A stretch of DNA of 64,000 nt. Origin: Pseudomonadota bacterium. Lineage in GTDB: Bacteria > Pseudomonadota > Alphaproteobacteria > Rhizobiales > Hyphomicrobiaceae. Where the stretch lies: NCBI GenBank assembly GCA_018242295.1, contig JAFECE010000004.1:1-64000 (forward strand), written 5' to 3'. The first letter of the stretch is position 1, and each line of letters starts with the position of its first letter. The notes under the pieces are model-generated. The model saw only the letters and a program-made list of their open reading frames with translations. It was not told where the DNA came from and made no database searches. Made by a program: the position numbers and the translations under genes. Positions 1-10,174 of this stretch are shown one piece after another.

Positions 1-107
1 GGATGCAGTGTGAGTGATACCGGAGCTCCGCTGTGCACCCCCGTGCCTGTCAACTGGATCTCGCGGGCAAGCGTGGTTTGCCGCGCACCGATGAATCGAT
101 TCGACAT
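1..107 (-). CDS. lpxC: UDP-3-O-acyl-N-acetylglucosamine deacetylase, N-terminal 35 codons (partial)
   Basis: The gene is cut by the left edge of the window. Reading the minus strand from the ATG at 107 gives a protein starting MSNRFIGARQTTLAREIQLT, followed by GTGVHSGAPVSLTL. This matches the LpxC N-terminus, where the His of the 'G-(V/L)-H-(S/T)-G' motif belongs to the zinc-enzyme fold. A purine-rich GAGGGAC lies about 9 bases upstream of the ATG. LpxC catalyses the committed deacetylation step of lipid A synthesis in the cytoplasm. Its place downstream of ftsZ is the usual end of the dcw cluster in proteobacteria. Only about a tenth of the gene is visible. Confidence 0.88.
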   Translation of the reverse strand, partial: MSNRFIGARQTTLAREIQLTGTGVHSGAPVSLTLH

Positions 108-483
108 ACAGCGCCGTCCCTCATTCTTTTGGCGGGCCGCTGCTCCCCAGCATAAATGCGGCCAACCAACCCCCTGACCCCGTTTGGACGATCCCCTTTA
201 AAGTTCAGGGCGAGCCAGCCTTATTTCGGCCGTGTCTGCTCTGATCAAAGGCGCATCGCAAGTGGTCGATGCACAAAAGCTAACTGCTTCGCCAAACACC
301 GACAAATCACGCTTTCTTACACTGTGTTACGCTTTGGCAACCATGCTTGACGTCGTCGCCGTCTTGATGCAGCCGCATTTTCTGCGCGTTTTTGGCGAGA
401 AAAATGACCTGCTCTCGCCACGTATTTTCCACGATTTAAGATCGAAAGCATAGCGCATTGTAGGCATCCGTCTGGCGCGCTTT
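108..483. other. Intergenic stretch between ftsZ and lpxC
   Basis: There are 376 bases between the ftsZ stop and the lpxC start. The short reading frames here have no recognisable protein character. I see no clear stem followed by a T-run that would end ftsZ transcription. The gap is long enough for a separate lpxC promoter, but I cannot point to one. Confidence 0.5.
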
Positions 484-2031
484 CTATTTTCTTCCCCGCC
501 CCGCGAAACGTTCAAGAAGTCCAGGTTTTCTGGGCTCTTCTGCATCTCTCGAGCTCGCGCGCGGCGACGCTCCGTGATGCGCATTCCATTCTTTCTGCGC
601 CTGCGGAGGAAATTCTTCGATGCCCGGCAGACGGCGCCCTCCGCGATGAATTTCGGCGGGTGCCTGCGGCTCGAATCGGGAGTCGAAATGTTGGCCCTGA
701 GGCCCCGCCGGAAGGGGCGGCGTCCGTAACAAAGCGTTGCCTGAGAGGGGAGGAAAATTTTCTAGGCCGTCTTCGATCATGACGTTTCCGGGAGCGATCC
801 AACTGTCACGATTCTGTCGTGAAGCTTCGCTGTGGACAGGTTGAGAAATATTCTGGCCGTGAGCACCTGCTGGAGGCTGCAATGCTTCCGCCAGCCGTCT
901 TTGCAGATCCCCTGACGGCGGCGGAGGTGGAATGGATGCGCCCGGCGCATGAACGGCGGGCCGCGGCTGCTGCATTTGAGGCTGGGGCGCGGCAGCCTGC
1001 TGGGTGGCGGCCTGTGCACCCGCGATCGCGCGCAATCCGCCCTGCTGACCGACGATCGATTCAGCCGCTCTGTTCATGCCGGAAGCAACGATAGACACCC
1101 GCAAGCGGTCGCCAAGCTGCTCTTCGAACGTCGCGCCGACGATGATATTCGCATCGGGATCGACTTCTTGCCGGATCCGGCTTGCCGCTTCATCAACCTC
1201 ATAGAGCGTCATTTCCCGGCCGCCCGAGATCGACAGCAGAAGCCCCTTGGCCCCGCGCAGCGTCACGTCGTCAAGCAGCGGATTGGCGATGGCTTCTTCC
1301 GCCGCGAGGATAGCCCGGCGCTCGCCCGTCGCTTCGCCGGTTCCCATCATCGCCGTGCCCATGCCGCTCATGACGGTCCTGACGTCGGCGAAATCGAGGT
1401 TGATCAGGCCTTCCTTCAGCACCAGCTCGACGATGCAGGCGACGCCCGAATAAAGCACCTGATCGGCCAGCACGAACGCTTCGGCGAAAGTCGTGCGCTC
1501 GTTCGCGATACGGAATAGGTTCTGGTTCGGAATGACGATGAGCGTATCGACGAGATGGCGCAGGCTCTGCACACCGGCTTCCGCGATGCGCATGCGCCGC
1601 GCGCCTTCGAACTGAAACGGCTTGCAGACGACGCCAACCGTCAGCGCCCCAAGCTCGCGCGCGATCCGCGCGATGACCGCGGCAGCGCCCGTTCCCGTGC
1701 CGCCACCCATGCCGGCAGCGATGAACACCATATGTGCGCCGGCGATATGCGTGCGAAGCTCTTCGAGCGCTTCTTCGGCTGCCGCTTCGCCGATCTCCGG
1801 CCGGGCGCCCGCACCGAGGCCCTCCGTCAGATTGACCCCGAGCTGGATGCGATGTTCGGCGCTCGATGCCTCGAGTGATTGCGCATCGGTATTCGCGACG
1901 ACGAATTGCACGCCCTGCAATCCGGCTGCGATCATGTTGTTGACGGCGTTGCACCCGGCGCCCCCAACGCCGATCACGGTGATCCGCGGCTTGGCGTCGA
2001 CCAGCTTCGGCAATTGCAGCTTGATGCTCAT
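484..2031 (-). CDS. ftsZ: Cell division protein FtsZ
   Basis: FtsZ is the tubulin-like GTPase that forms the cytokinetic ring. The 515-residue product has the nucleotide loop [13 protein letters not shown] (about residues 21-33) and the tubulin signature GGGTGTG (about 109-115). The GTPase domain is followed by a long Pro/Gln-rich linker (from about residue 330). The C-terminus carries [11 protein letters not shown] and [12 protein letters not shown], the form I associate with Rhizobiales FtsZ. The frame opens at 2094, but the ATG at 2031 (MSIKLQLPK) with GAGGAC just upstream fits the family start. It follows ftsA closely and is the last division gene before lpxC. Confidence 0.97.
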   Translation of the reverse strand: MSIKLQLPKLVDAKPRITVIGVGGAGCNAVNNMIAAGLQGVQFVVANTDAQSLEASSAEHRIQLGVNLTEGLGAGARPEIGEAAAEEALEELRTHIAGAHMVFIAAGMGGGTGTGAAAVIARIARELGALTVGVVCKPFQFEGARRMRIAEAGVQSLRHLVDTLIVIPNQNLFRIANERTTFAEAFVLADQVLYSGVACIVELVLKEGLINLDFADVRTVMSGMGTAMMGTGEATGERRAILAAEEAIANPLLDDVTLRGAKGLLLSISGGREMTLYEVDEAASRIRQEVDPDANIIVGATFEEQLGDRLRVSIVASGMNRAAESIVGQQGGLRAIAGAQAATQQAAAPQPQMQQPRPAVHAPGASIPPPPPSGDLQRRLAEALQPPAGAHGQNISQPVHSEASRQNRDSWIAPGNVMIEDGLENFPPLSGNALLRTPPLPAGPQGQHFDSRFEPQAPAEIHRGGRRLPGIEEFPPQAQKEWNAHHGASPRASSRDAEEPRKPGLLERFAGRGRK

Positions 2032-2127
2032 AGCGTCCTCGACATTGATAGTTTGCCGTTTCGCGTGATTACGCTGGGCTCCCGCGCCCATCACTTCGGC
2101 GATTTCAACTCGTTCTGCGACACGTCT

Positions 2128-3384
2128 TCAAAACCCGCCCTTGAGCCAACTACCGACGCGGCCGAGATACCCTTGCGTTACCGTTTTCCGGCCCCGGGCG
2201 ACGTTCAATTCGCCTTCGCCTCGTGCCGCAATCATTGCCAGCCCCGAGAGCGTAGCAAGCTGCGGTCCCGCGAGGCTTGCGTTGAGACCGGGAAGGTCCG
2301 TCGGCCGTCCAATGCGCACGGTTCTGCCGAACTCGTTCGCGACGACCTCAGGCAAGCCCAGAAGCTGGCTGGCTCCGCCCGTCAGAACGACCTTGTCTCC
2401 CGCGTATCGGCTTGCCGCGTTGAGCGCCAAACGCTCACGCACAAGCCCCATGATCTGGTGCACGCGCGGACGGATGATATCCGTGAGCCGCGCTCTGCTG
2501 GTTTCGTAGCTCGCGTCGTCCTCTTCGCCCGAGATTGGGTAGGAGAACGACTCGTGCTCGTCGGACTGGGCGTTGAGAAGTGTGCCATAAAGCGTTTTGA
2601 TTCGCTCGGCTTCGGCGAGTGGTGTCTGCAACGCCTTCGCGATGTCGTAGGTGATGTGCTGGCTGCCGACAGGGATGACGTCGGTCCCTGTGAACGCACC
2701 GTCGGCGAACATCGCAATGGACGTCGTTCCAGCCCCAAAATCGATGCAGGTAACGCCAAACTGGCGCTCCTCCGCCGTCGTTGCCGCAAGCGCGCTGGCG
2801 TAGGGAGCCGCGACCAGACCGTCGCAACTCGCATAACACCTGTCGACCAGCACGAGCAGGTTGCGCAGCGGCGCCTCATCCGCCGTGACCGCATGCAGTC
2901 CCGCTGAAAGCCGGTGCGCCGAAAGCCCGAGAGGATCGCGGACACCGCTTGCTCCATCGACCTCATAGCCGAGACGATTGAGATGTATCAGCGTCCGTCC
3001 GTTGCGTTCGGCGTAGCTCTCTCCCGCCGCCATGAGCCGCGCGAGATCGTCGTGCGTCACGCTACCGGTCTCGACTTCGGTTCGCGCCGTGCAATGAACC
3101 GACGATAGCCGCCCGGCAGCGATCGAAAGCGTAAAACCGCCGACCGAAATGCCGGCGGCACGCTCGGCTTGACCGATAACGCCGCGAACGACCGACTCTG
3201 CCTCGTCGAGATCCGTCAAAACGCCGGCTTTGATGCCCTTCGAACGCTGCATGCCAAGGCCCGCCAGCCGCAACGACGGCTTGGCTGCACCAGCGCTGTG
3301 CTCAGCCACGACGACGGCGGCCACAGTCTTGCTGGTGCCGATATCGAGAAGCCCAATGGTCCGGTAATTACGCCGATCCGCCAC
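2128..3384 (-). CDS. ftsA: Cell division protein FtsA
   Basis: FtsA is the actin-like ATPase that ties FtsZ filaments to the inner membrane. The 418-residue product shows the phosphate-1 motif LLDIGTSKTVAAVV near the N-terminus, the phosphate-2 motif CIDFGAGTTSIAMF (about residues 210-223) and an adenosine-type motif VVLTGGASQLLGLPE. It ends in a short basic/hydrophobic stretch (GYLGRVGSWLKGGF) that looks like the membrane-targeting amphipathic helix. The length is normal for the family. It starts 11 bases after the ftsQ stop, inside the dcw operon. Confidence 0.97.
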   Translation of the reverse strand: MADRRNYRTIGLLDIGTSKTVAAVVVAEHSAGAAKPSLRLAGLGMQRSKGIKAGVLTDLDEAESVVRGVIGQAERAAGISVGGFTLSIAAGRLSSVHCTARTEVETGSVTHDDLARLMAAGESYAERNGRTLIHLNRLGYEVDGASGVRDPLGLSAHRLSAGLHAVTADEAPLRNLLVLVDRCYASCDGLVAAPYASALAATTAEERQFGVTCIDFGAGTTSIAMFADGAFTGTDVIPVGSQHITYDIAKALQTPLAEAERIKTLYGTLLNAQSDEHESFSYPISGEEDDASYETSRARLTDIIRPRVHQIMGLVRERLALNAASRYAGDKVVLTGGASQLLGLPEVVANEFGRTVRIGRPTDLPGLNASLAGPQLATLSGLAMIAARGEGELNVARGRKTVTQGYLGRVGSWLKGGF

Positions 3385-3395
3385 AAGAATCTCCG

Positions 3396-4421
3396 TTAGG
3401 GCCGTTCTGAAACCAGGGACACGGTCTGCACACCCGCCTTTGACGCGGTCCGTCCGGAATTTCCGTCCAGAGGCCGGATCGCAATCCGGCCCGGCGTGCG
3501 AACATCGACAACCATCGGCGATCCCTTGAGCGCCGATGTTGCTTCTCGCGCCGTCGCGATTTCTTCGAAGCCTTCGATCTCGCGGTCAGCACCGAGTTCG
3601 AGCGCGGTGCCGTTCTTGAGCACGATCCGCCAGCGGCGCTCCGCGATGCGTTCGCCGTATGCGTACTGCCGTTCGATCTGCGGGTATTGCCGCAAGGCCG
3701 CGAGCATCAGGATGGCTTCGCTTTCGGCGCCTTCGCCGCTGACCCGCGGCAAATTCCAATTAGTGCCGCGAGCAGCGGGTCCAAGCGTCCGCCCAGTGGC
3801 GTCGACGAGGAAGCTCGTTTCACCCCGTTGCAAAAGGAAAGCCGGCGTCCGTTCCCGAACGACGATGTCGAGAGTTCCCGGATAAACGCGCGTGATCTGC
3901 GCGGTATCGATCCATGAGATCCGCTCGATCCGTTTCAGCGCCGCATCGGAATCGAACGCCGCGAATGTCTTTACGTTCAGAAGATCGAGAGCATCGAACA
4001 CGTCAGAATCCGACGAGAAATGCTGGCCCGAAACGTTCACCTGATCGATTCCGAATCCTGCGGCGACCATCACGTCGTTGACCTTCGCCGTGAAATCGAT
4101 CGCGCCGAGTCTGCCGAGCGGCAACGCGTAGCCGGCTGCACCGATGAAAACCAAAACACCCACGGCGATGGCCGAAGGCTTCACCCAGCGCTGCGTGCGG
4201 CGCGACCTGCGAAAGCGGCGTTCGCCGCGTGGAATTTGGAGAGCGAAAGGCGAGCGCTTGGCCGCGCCGCTGGCGACGCGTCTGCTAGCCGTCGCGACAC
4301 CGCGTGTTTCGGCCATCCAGCGAGCAGCATCCGGTTCAGGCGTTGGCGCATCATGTGCTGCCCGCCACCAGAACCGTTGCTTGCTCTCTACCTGTTGCAA
4401 CTCGCGTCCTCGACCATCCAT
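3396..4421 (-). CDS. ftsQ: Cell division protein FtsQ
   Basis: FtsQ is a bitopic inner-membrane divisome protein whose periplasmic POTRA and beta domains recruit FtsL/FtsB and FtsW/FtsI. The 341-residue frame has a basic cytoplasmic head, one membrane segment (IAVGVLVFIGAAGYALPLG, about residues 86-104) and a periplasmic part. That part contains POTRA-like sequence (VNVSGQHFSSDSDVFDAL) and the IVVRERTPAFLLQRG segment typical of FtsQ. The first ATG (4421) overlaps the ddl 3' end by 34 bases and has no good ribosome site. A start at ATG 4316 (MAETRGV) is possible and would still keep the membrane segment. Confidence 0.93.
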   Translation of the reverse strand: MDGRGRELQQVESKQRFWWRAAHDAPTPEPDAARWMAETRGVATASRRVASGAAKRSPFALQIPRGERRFRRSRRTQRWVKPSAIAVGVLVFIGAAGYALPLGRLGAIDFTAKVNDVMVAAGFGIDQVNVSGQHFSSDSDVFDALDLLNVKTFAAFDSDAALKRIERISWIDTAQITRVYPGTLDIVVRERTPAFLLQRGETSFLVDATGRTLGPAARGTNWNLPRVSGEGAESEAILMLAALRQYPQIERQYAYGERIAERRWRIVLKNGTALELGADREIEGFEEIATAREATSALKGSPMVVDVRTPGRIAIRPLDGNSGRTASKAGVQTVSLVSERP

Positions 4422-5341
4422 CGGACGAGGTCACCGAACGACCAGCCGGCATACCCCGCCAGCTCAGGCACTAGGGAGGTCCCCGTCATGCCCGGCTGAG
4501 TGTTGACTTCGAGGCAGATCAGCTCGTTGGTTCCGCCCGCGGTATCGTCGAAGCGGAAGTCAGCCCGCGATACGCCGCGACAGCCTAAAGCTTGATGCGC
4601 CCTTAAGGTTAAGGAACGGACCAACTGGTAAATATCTGGTAAAAGTTGTGCAGGCAGCTCGTGCTTGGACCCGCCCGGCGCGTACTTCGACTCGTAATCG
4701 TAGAAAGCGAGTCCCCTTAAGGGCACAATCTCGATCACGTCCGTCACAAAATCGCCGATGACAGCGCAAGTTAGCTCGCGTCCCGCGATATAGCGCTCGA
4801 CCATCACGATCTCGTCCAGCGGCCCCCCCGCTGCGATGGAATTCGGCGGCCGCACCGTATCCGGCGGCACGATGACGACGCCGACACTCGACCCCTCCGT
4901 CACCGGCTTAACGACGTACGGCGCGGGCATCACATGGCCTTCGAGCGCCTCCCCGCGCGTCACGAGCTTGGCTTCGGCGACAGGCACGCCGGCGAGCTTC
5001 ATGATGTCCTTCGCCCGCTCCTTGTGCATGGCGAGCGCCGAGGCGAGCACGCCCGAGTGGGTGTAGGGAATTCTTAAAAGCTCGAGGACGCCCTGCACAC
5101 AGCCGTCCTCGCCGAATTTTCCGTGTAGTGCGTTGAAGCAGACGTCTGGCCTCAGCTCCTGCAGCCTGCTCGCAAGATCCCGATCGACGTCGATTTCGGT
5201 GACCGTGTAGCCCTCTTGCAGAAGCGCTTCGCCGACTGAGGCGCCCGAATTCAAACTCACCTCGCGTTCGGCGGAAAGCCCACCCTTCAAAACCGCGACG
5301 TGGATACGCGTGCGCTTGGGCACCGGGCCGAGTTCATTCAT
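4388..5341 (-). CDS. ddl: D-alanine--D-alanine ligase
   Basis: This is an ATP-grasp enzyme joining two D-Ala residues for the peptidoglycan stem peptide, in the cytoplasm. The 317-residue product has the N-terminal VAVLKGGLSAEREVSLNSG motif, FNALHGKFGEDGCVQGVLE, the ATP-grasp lysine region (APYVVKPVTEGSSVGVVIV) and the C-terminal metal-binding LEVNTQPGMTGTSLVPE. The length and motifs are complete. It lies 40 bases after murB and overlaps ftsQ, as in other dcw clusters. Confidence 0.97.
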   Translation of the reverse strand: MNELGPVPKRTRIHVAVLKGGLSAEREVSLNSGASVGEALLQEGYTVTEIDVDRDLASRLQELRPDVCFNALHGKFGEDGCVQGVLELLRIPYTHSGVLASALAMHKERAKDIMKLAGVPVAEAKLVTRGEALEGHVMPAPYVVKPVTEGSSVGVVIVPPDTVRPPNSIAAGGPLDEIVMVERYIAGRELTCAVIGDFVTDVIEIVPLRGLAFYDYESKYAPGGSKHELPAQLLPDIYQLVRSLTLRAHQALGCRGVSRADFRFDDTAGGTNELICLEVNTQPGMTGTSLVPELAGYAGWSFGDLVRWMVEDASCNR

Positions 5342-5380
5342 GGCTGGCTCGCTTAGGTCAGAGATGCATTCGCAGTTTGA

Positions 5381-6358
5381 TCAGTTTTGGCTGGCGTGAA
5401 TAGCGGCACTTTCCGCCGCCAGCGCTTCGCCGACAGGACGGCCGGGCTTCGGAACGCCGAGCCGGATGATCTCCCAATCGAGCGTGATGCCGGAAGTTGC
5501 CAGAACGCGCGCGCGCACCGTCTCGCCGAGCGTCTCGACGTCTTCGCCGGTAGCTTGCTGGTCGTTGATCAGGAAGTTGCAGTGCATCTCGGAAACTTTT
5601 GCTCCGCCGACGCGCAATCCCCGGCAACCCGCTTGATCAACCAGCTTCCAGGCGCTGTGGCCCTGCGGATTCTTGAACGTCGAGCCGCCTGTACGTTCCT
5701 TGATCGGTTGATTTTTCTCCCGATAGTCGGCGACTTCATCCATCTCTTTCAGGATTTCGGCCGGATCGCCCGCCTCGCCTTCGAACGTCGCCTCGGTGAA
5801 AATCCAGTCTTTCGGAATGCCCGAGTGGCGATAGGTGAAACCCATATCGGCAAGCGAAAGCACATGCACATTGCCTTGCGGGTCGACAGCACGTGCCCCG
5901 ACGAGGCAATCCTTCGTTTCTCGTCCGTGCGCGCCAGCATTCATGCGCAGCGCCCCGCCGATCGATCCCGGAATTCCGCGATAGAATGCAAGGCCCCGAA
6001 TTCCGGCCTCCGCGGCGGCGCGCGCCACTTTGACGTCGGGAACGGCGGTGCCGGCCCGTAAGCGCTGGCCATCGACCTTGATTTCGCTGAAGCCGCGTCC
6101 GAGCCGAATGACGGCGCCCGGAACGCCCCCATCGCGCACCAACAGATTGGACCCAAGCCCAATGACCTGAACGGCAAGCTCGCACGGCCGGTGCTTCAGG
6201 AAGTACGCGAGATCGGCTTCGTCCGCCGGCATAAAGAGCACTTGCGCCGGACCGCCAACGCGAAACCACGTGACATCGGCGAGCGAGGCGTTCGCACTCA
6301 GCCGTCCCCGAAGATCCGGCATGGCGGCAGCAAGTTCACCGGTGATGTCATCGAACAT
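5381..6358 (-). CDS. murB: UDP-N-acetylenolpyruvoylglucosamine reductase
   Basis: MurB is the FAD enzyme that reduces UDP-GlcNAc-enolpyruvate to UDP-MurNAc with NADPH. The 325-residue product shows the FAD-binding stretch [19 protein letters not shown], the [21 protein letters not shown] motif and the C-terminal [21 protein letters not shown], which contains the catalytic Ser. The frame opens at 6421, but I chose the ATG at 6358 ([11 protein letters not shown]). It overlaps the murC stop by one base (TGATG), a sign of translational coupling. Confidence 0.96.
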   Translation of the reverse strand: MFDDITGELAAAMPDLRGRLSANASLADVTWFRVGGPAQVLFMPADEADLAYFLKHRPCELAVQVIGLGSNLLVRDGGVPGAVIRLGRGFSEIKVDGQRLRAGTAVPDVKVARAAAEAGIRGLAFYRGIPGSIGGALRMNAGAHGRETKDCLVGARAVDPQGNVHVLSLADMGFTYRHSGIPKDWIFTEATFEGEAGDPAEILKEMDEVADYREKNQPIKERTGGSTFKNPQGHSAWKLVDQAGCRGLRVGGAKVSEMHCNFLINDQQATGEDVETLGETVRARVLATSGITLDWEIIRLGVPKPGRPVGEALAAESAAIHASQN

Positions 6359-7794
6359 CAGCCGTTGCTCCCGGTCCGCTGCTGTGTTTCGGCGAGCCAC
6401 CCGGGCAGCGCGTTCGCCCATTCCGTCGAATTCCCAGCGCCGAGACAGATGACGATGTCTCCCGGTCGCGCTAGGCGTTTGATGGCCGGTGCCAGCAGGC
6501 TCGGATCGTCGACCGCTTCGGCCGGACGTCCGCCGAGCGTCCGGATGCGCTCCGCCAACGCGCGATTGTCGATACCCGGGATTGGACTTTCGCCCGCCGT
6601 GTAAAGCGGCGCGACCACCACGCTATCGGCATCCTTGAAGCATTGCGCGAACTCGTCGAAGAGGTCGCGAACGCGCGTGAACCGGTGCGGCTCGACCACC
6701 GCAATTACCCGGCCTTTGCTGCCCCCCCGCGCTGCCGCCAGAACCGCGGCAATTTCCGCCGGATGATGGCCGTAGTCGTCGTAGATGCCGACGCCGTTCC
6801 ATTCTCCAGCGAATTGAAAACGCCGTTTGACGCCGGAAAATCCCGCCATCGCGGCTTTGATCTTCGCGTCCGGCAAACCCGCATGCGTCGCGACCGCAAT
6901 CGCTGCGAGCGCATTAAGAGCGTTGTGCGAACCGGGGATCGGCACCGACCAACCTTCAAGACGCCGCGCGCCACCCTTGACGTGCGCCGCCAAGGTCGCG
7001 TCGAACGTCGTCACGTTTCCCTCGATGCGGACCGACTGCAGCACGAGATCGGCATCCTTGCTTTGGCCGTAGGTCAGAAGCTTCCGGCCATCCGCTCTGA
7101 GGTTCAGCCGCTGGATCATTTCGCGCACGACCGGATGATCGATGCACGCAACCGCGAGGCCGAAGAACGGAATGTTCCGTAAAAACGCTTCGTATTCGCG
7201 ATGCATTGCCTCGACCGATCCGAAATAGTCGAGATGCTCGGGATCGATATTCGTGACTATGCCGATTTCGGTCGGCAACCGGGTGAACGTGCCGTCGCTT
7301 TCATCCGCCTCGACGATCATCCACTTGCCCTGGCCGAGCCGGGCATTCGAACCCCATGAATTGATGATGCCGCCGGTGATGACCGTCGGCTCTTCGCCCG
7401 CTTCCGTGAAGATGTGCGAGAGGAGCGACGTCGTCGTCGTCTTGCCGTGAGTGCCGGTGACCGAAATCGTCGAGTAGAGCCGCATCAGCTCCGCCAGCAT
7501 CTCGGCGCGGCGGATGATGGTCAGCCCCTTCTGGCGAGCCGCGACGAGTTCCGGGTTGAGCGGCTTCACCGCCGTCGAGATGACGACGTAGCGCGCGCCG
7601 ATGAGGTTTACCGGATCATGACCGACAAAAACGCGAATGCCTTTGGCCCTGAGCCTTTTGACATTGGCGCTCTCCTTCTGGTCGGAACCCTGAACTGTGT
7701 AGCCTTTGGCAACCAGAATTTCGGCGATGGCGCTCATGCCGATGCCGCCGATTCCGATGATATGGAAAGGCCCGATGTCGCGGGGCATCTGCAT
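6358..7794 (-). CDS. murC: UDP-N-acetylmuramate--L-alanine ligase
   Basis: MurC adds the first stem-peptide residue, L-Ala, to UDP-MurNAc using ATP. The 478-residue product has the N-terminal Rossmann motif [16 protein letters not shown], the Mur-ligase P-loop [12 protein letters not shown] (about residues 115-126), EADESDGTF, and the C-terminal [14 protein letters not shown] and VVEPHRFTR motifs. It is complete and of normal length. Its stop is shared with the murB start. Confidence 0.97.
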   Translation of the reverse strand: MQMPRDIGPFHIIGIGGIGMSAIAEILVAKGYTVQGSDQKESANVKRLRAKGIRVFVGHDPVNLIGARYVVISTAVKPLNPELVAARQKGLTIIRRAEMLAELMRLYSTISVTGTHGKTTTTSLLSHIFTEAGEEPTVITGGIINSWGSNARLGQGKWMIVEADESDGTFTRLPTEIGIVTNIDPEHLDYFGSVEAMHREYEAFLRNIPFFGLAVACIDHPVVREMIQRLNLRADGRKLLTYGQSKDADLVLQSVRIEGNVTTFDATLAAHVKGGARRLEGWSVPIPGSHNALNALAAIAVATHAGLPDAKIKAAMAGFSGVKRRFQFAGEWNGVGIYDDYGHHPAEIAAVLAAARGGSKGRVIAVVEPHRFTRVRDLFDEFAQCFKDADSVVVAPLYTAGESPIPGIDNRALAERIRTLGGRPAEAVDDPSLLAPAIKRLARPGDIVICLGAGNSTEWANALPGWLAETQQRTGSNG

Positions 7795-7844
7795 GGATGG
7801 AAATTACCTCGATAAATCTATCTGAAACACCGGCTTGTAACGTT

Positions 7845-8981
7845 TCAGGGTCTCGAATGCTCCCGCCGTACCCCAGAATACGTCTTCTCAGCTAAAGCGA
7901 GCGTAAAGTCGGCCAAATTCCGGACGGCATCCGGACGTCCCGCGGTTTTAGCCGCCTTGGCCGCCATCGCAAGGGCAGCCGGCGCCTGCAAAAGCTTTTC
8001 CAACTCGTCCGCGATGCGTTCCGGCGACAAATTCCGCTGTTCGAAGCACCATGCGCCACCCGATTCGGCAAGGCGGCGCGCATTGTTGAGCTGATCGTTG
8101 TCGAGCGCATGCGGCAACGGCACCAGGATCGACGGCCGGCCGATGACCGTCAATTCGGCGACGGTCGATGCGCCCGCCCTCCCGATGACCAGGTGCGCCG
8201 CCGCCATCCGCGCAGGAAGGTCGGCGAAGAACGGCGCGACTTCCGCACTGATGCTGGCCTCCGAATAGGCTTCGATGACCCGCTCCAAATCTTCGTCACG
8301 CGCCTGCTGCACGACGCGCAGCCGCTTCCGGAGCTGATCGGGAAGCGCGAATAGTGCCAGTGGAACGGTATCGGAGAAAAATCGCGCCCCCTGGCTGCCG
8401 CCGAAAATCAAAATACGAATGACGCCGTCGTCGGTCAGAGCTTCGTAGCGCCGCGCCGCCGCATCGATCACAGACTGACGAACGGGATTGCCGGTCAGCA
8501 CGGCCTTCTCAGCGAGCTTGCCTTCGAGAAACTTCGTCCGCTCGAACGATGTCGCAATCGCCGTCACGCGCTTGGCGAGCAGCTTGTTGGCGCGGCCGAG
8601 CACGGCATTCTGCTCGTGGATCGCCGTCGGAATCCCGCGCAGCCGGGCCGCGACGAGCGGCGGGAGCGTCGGATAACCACCAAAGCCGATGACGGCGGCG
8701 GGCTTCACTTTGCCGAGTATCGAGAAGGCGGCGCGCGTTCCGCGGGCGAGTGAAGTCGCCGTCTTGGCAATCTCAGAAGGCGCGCGCGAAGCCAATGTCG
8801 CCGACGGAACCTGATAGACATTGCGCGCCGGAAAGCCGCTGCCGTAGCGGTCGCCGCGCATGTCGGTCATCAGATCGACTGCGATGCCCCGGCGTTTCAG
8901 CTCTTCGGCCAGAGCGAACGCCGGAAAGAGATGCCCACCCGTTCCGCCTGCGGCAAGCATGATCGATTGCACGCCGGTCAT
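7845..8981 (-). CDS. murG: UDP-GlcNAc:lipid I GlcNAc transferase
   Basis: MurG is the peripheral membrane GT-B transferase that converts lipid I to lipid II. The 378-residue product has the N-terminal glycine-rich loop AAGGTGGHLFPAFALA and the second loop IGFGGYPTLPP. The C-domain carries the donor-binding segments IFGGSQGARFFSDTVP, VIGRAGASTVAELTVIGRP and PLPHALDNDQLNNAR. It sits 12 bases after ftsW and about 50 before murC. The length is slightly above the E. coli enzyme but normal for alphaproteobacteria. Confidence 0.97.
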   Translation of the reverse strand: MTGVQSIMLAAGGTGGHLFPAFALAEELKRRGIAVDLMTDMRGDRYGSGFPARNVYQVPSATLASRAPSEIAKTATSLARGTRAAFSILGKVKPAAVIGFGGYPTLPPLVAARLRGIPTAIHEQNAVLGRANKLLAKRVTAIATSFERTKFLEGKLAEKAVLTGNPVRQSVIDAAARRYEALTDDGVIRILIFGGSQGARFFSDTVPLALFALPDQLRKRLRVVQQARDEDLERVIEAYSEASISAEVAPFFADLPARMAAAHLVIGRAGASTVAELTVIGRPSILVPLPHALDNDQLNNARRLAESGGAWCFEQRNLSPERIADELEKLLQAPAALAMAAKAAKTAGRPDAVRNLADFTLALAEKTYSGVRREHSRP

Positions 8982-8992
8982 TCAAATCTCGC

Positions 8993-10174
8993 TCATGATT
9001 TCGGTGTTGGTCTTGCGAGTTGTACTTCGTCGATCGCCGGAATCCATCGCGGCTTTTTGAGGCGTTGTGGATCGGGGCGCCGGCGCGTCAGCGCCAGCAG
9101 CATTCCCGCCGTGACCGAAAGCGCCAGCATGGACGATCCGCCCGCCGAAATAAACGGCAGGGTCATGCCTTTCGGCGGCAACAGGCCGATATTCACACCC
9201 ATATTGATGAGCGCTTGAAGCGCGAAGACGAGCGCCAGACCTTGGATTGCCAGGCGGTCGGCCGCATTTGGCTCTCCGGTCGCGCGCCGCATGGACTTGA
9301 TGGTTATGAACGCGAAGACGCCAAGCAGCGCGATGCAGGCGACCGCGCCGTATTCTTCGCCGATCACCGCAAAGATGTAGTCGGTGTGGGCATCCGGGAG
9401 GATCGACTTGATCGTGCCTTCACCCGGCCCCCGGCCAAAGAGGCCGCCCTCGGCGAACGATTGGATCGCGCGCCCCGCCTGCGAACTCTCGAGCGGTGCC
9501 GAGCCGAAAAATTTCGCGAACCGCGACTGCACGTGCGGAAAATATTCATACGCGAGCCACATCCCGCCGCTGCCCGCGAGCACGAGCAAGCCCGCCCCGA
9601 TAGCCGGCAACCCCGCAAGCAGATAGAGAAGTCCCGCCGTCGAGCTGATCAACACCGTCTGGCCGACGTCCGGCTGCGCAACGAGAATGCTGGCAAAGAA
9701 AGCCCACAAAGCCAACGCGAACGGCAAAGCCGGCATATCGCTACGGGACGACGCCTCCCCGAAAAGCCATGCGATAATGACGATGAAAGCCGGCTTCGCG
9801 AACTCCGATGGCTGCACTGAATAGCCGCCGAAATTCAGCCACCGCTGCGCGCCCTTGATTTCGGCCCCCGAGAACAGCACCGCGATCATCCCGGCGACCG
9901 CGACAAGAAACAAAACCGCAGCGAGACGCCTCACACCGTTCGGCGAAAAAAAGGAAATAACCAGCATCAGCGCCGTGCCGAGCGCCGCGAAGAAAATATG
10001 GCGCTCGACGAAGTAATAAGCGGGCAGGCCCTTCTTCAACGCAACGGCAGGCGATGCCGCCCCCGACAGCACGACGCCGATGACGACAAGCGAAATAAGC
10101 GCGATCAGCAGGCCCCGATCGATCGTGAACGACCATTCTGCGAGCAAACTGCGGTCTGCGCGCGAGAGCTTCAT
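8993..10174 (-). CDS. ftsW: Lipid II polymerase / SEDS protein FtsW
   Basis: FtsW is the septal SEDS glycosyltransferase that works with FtsI. The 393-residue product has about ten hydrophobic segments and the SEDS signatures: GAQRWLNFGGYSVQPSEFAK, FGRGPGEGTIK with DAHTDYIFAVIGEEYG, and MTLPFISAGGSSML. The frame extends back to 10339, but the ATG at 10174 (MKLSRADRSLLAEW) overlaps the murD stop as ATGA and gives a standard N-terminus. It ends in a short cytoplasmic tail. Confidence 0.97.
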   Translation of the reverse strand: MKLSRADRSLLAEWSFTIDRGLLIALISLVVIGVVLSGAASPAVALKKGLPAYYFVERHIFFAALGTALMLVISFFSPNGVRRLAAVLFLVAVAGMIAVLFSGAEIKGAQRWLNFGGYSVQPSEFAKPAFIVIIAWLFGEASSRSDMPALPFALALWAFFASILVAQPDVGQTVLISSTAGLLYLLAGLPAIGAGLLVLAGSGGMWLAYEYFPHVQSRFAKFFGSAPLESSQAGRAIQSFAEGGLFGRGPGEGTIKSILPDAHTDYIFAVIGEEYGAVACIALLGVFAFITIKSMRRATGEPNAADRLAIQGLALVFALQALINMGVNIGLLPPKGMTLPFISAGGSSMLALSVTAGMLLALTRRRPDPQRLKKPRWIPAIDEVQLARPTPKS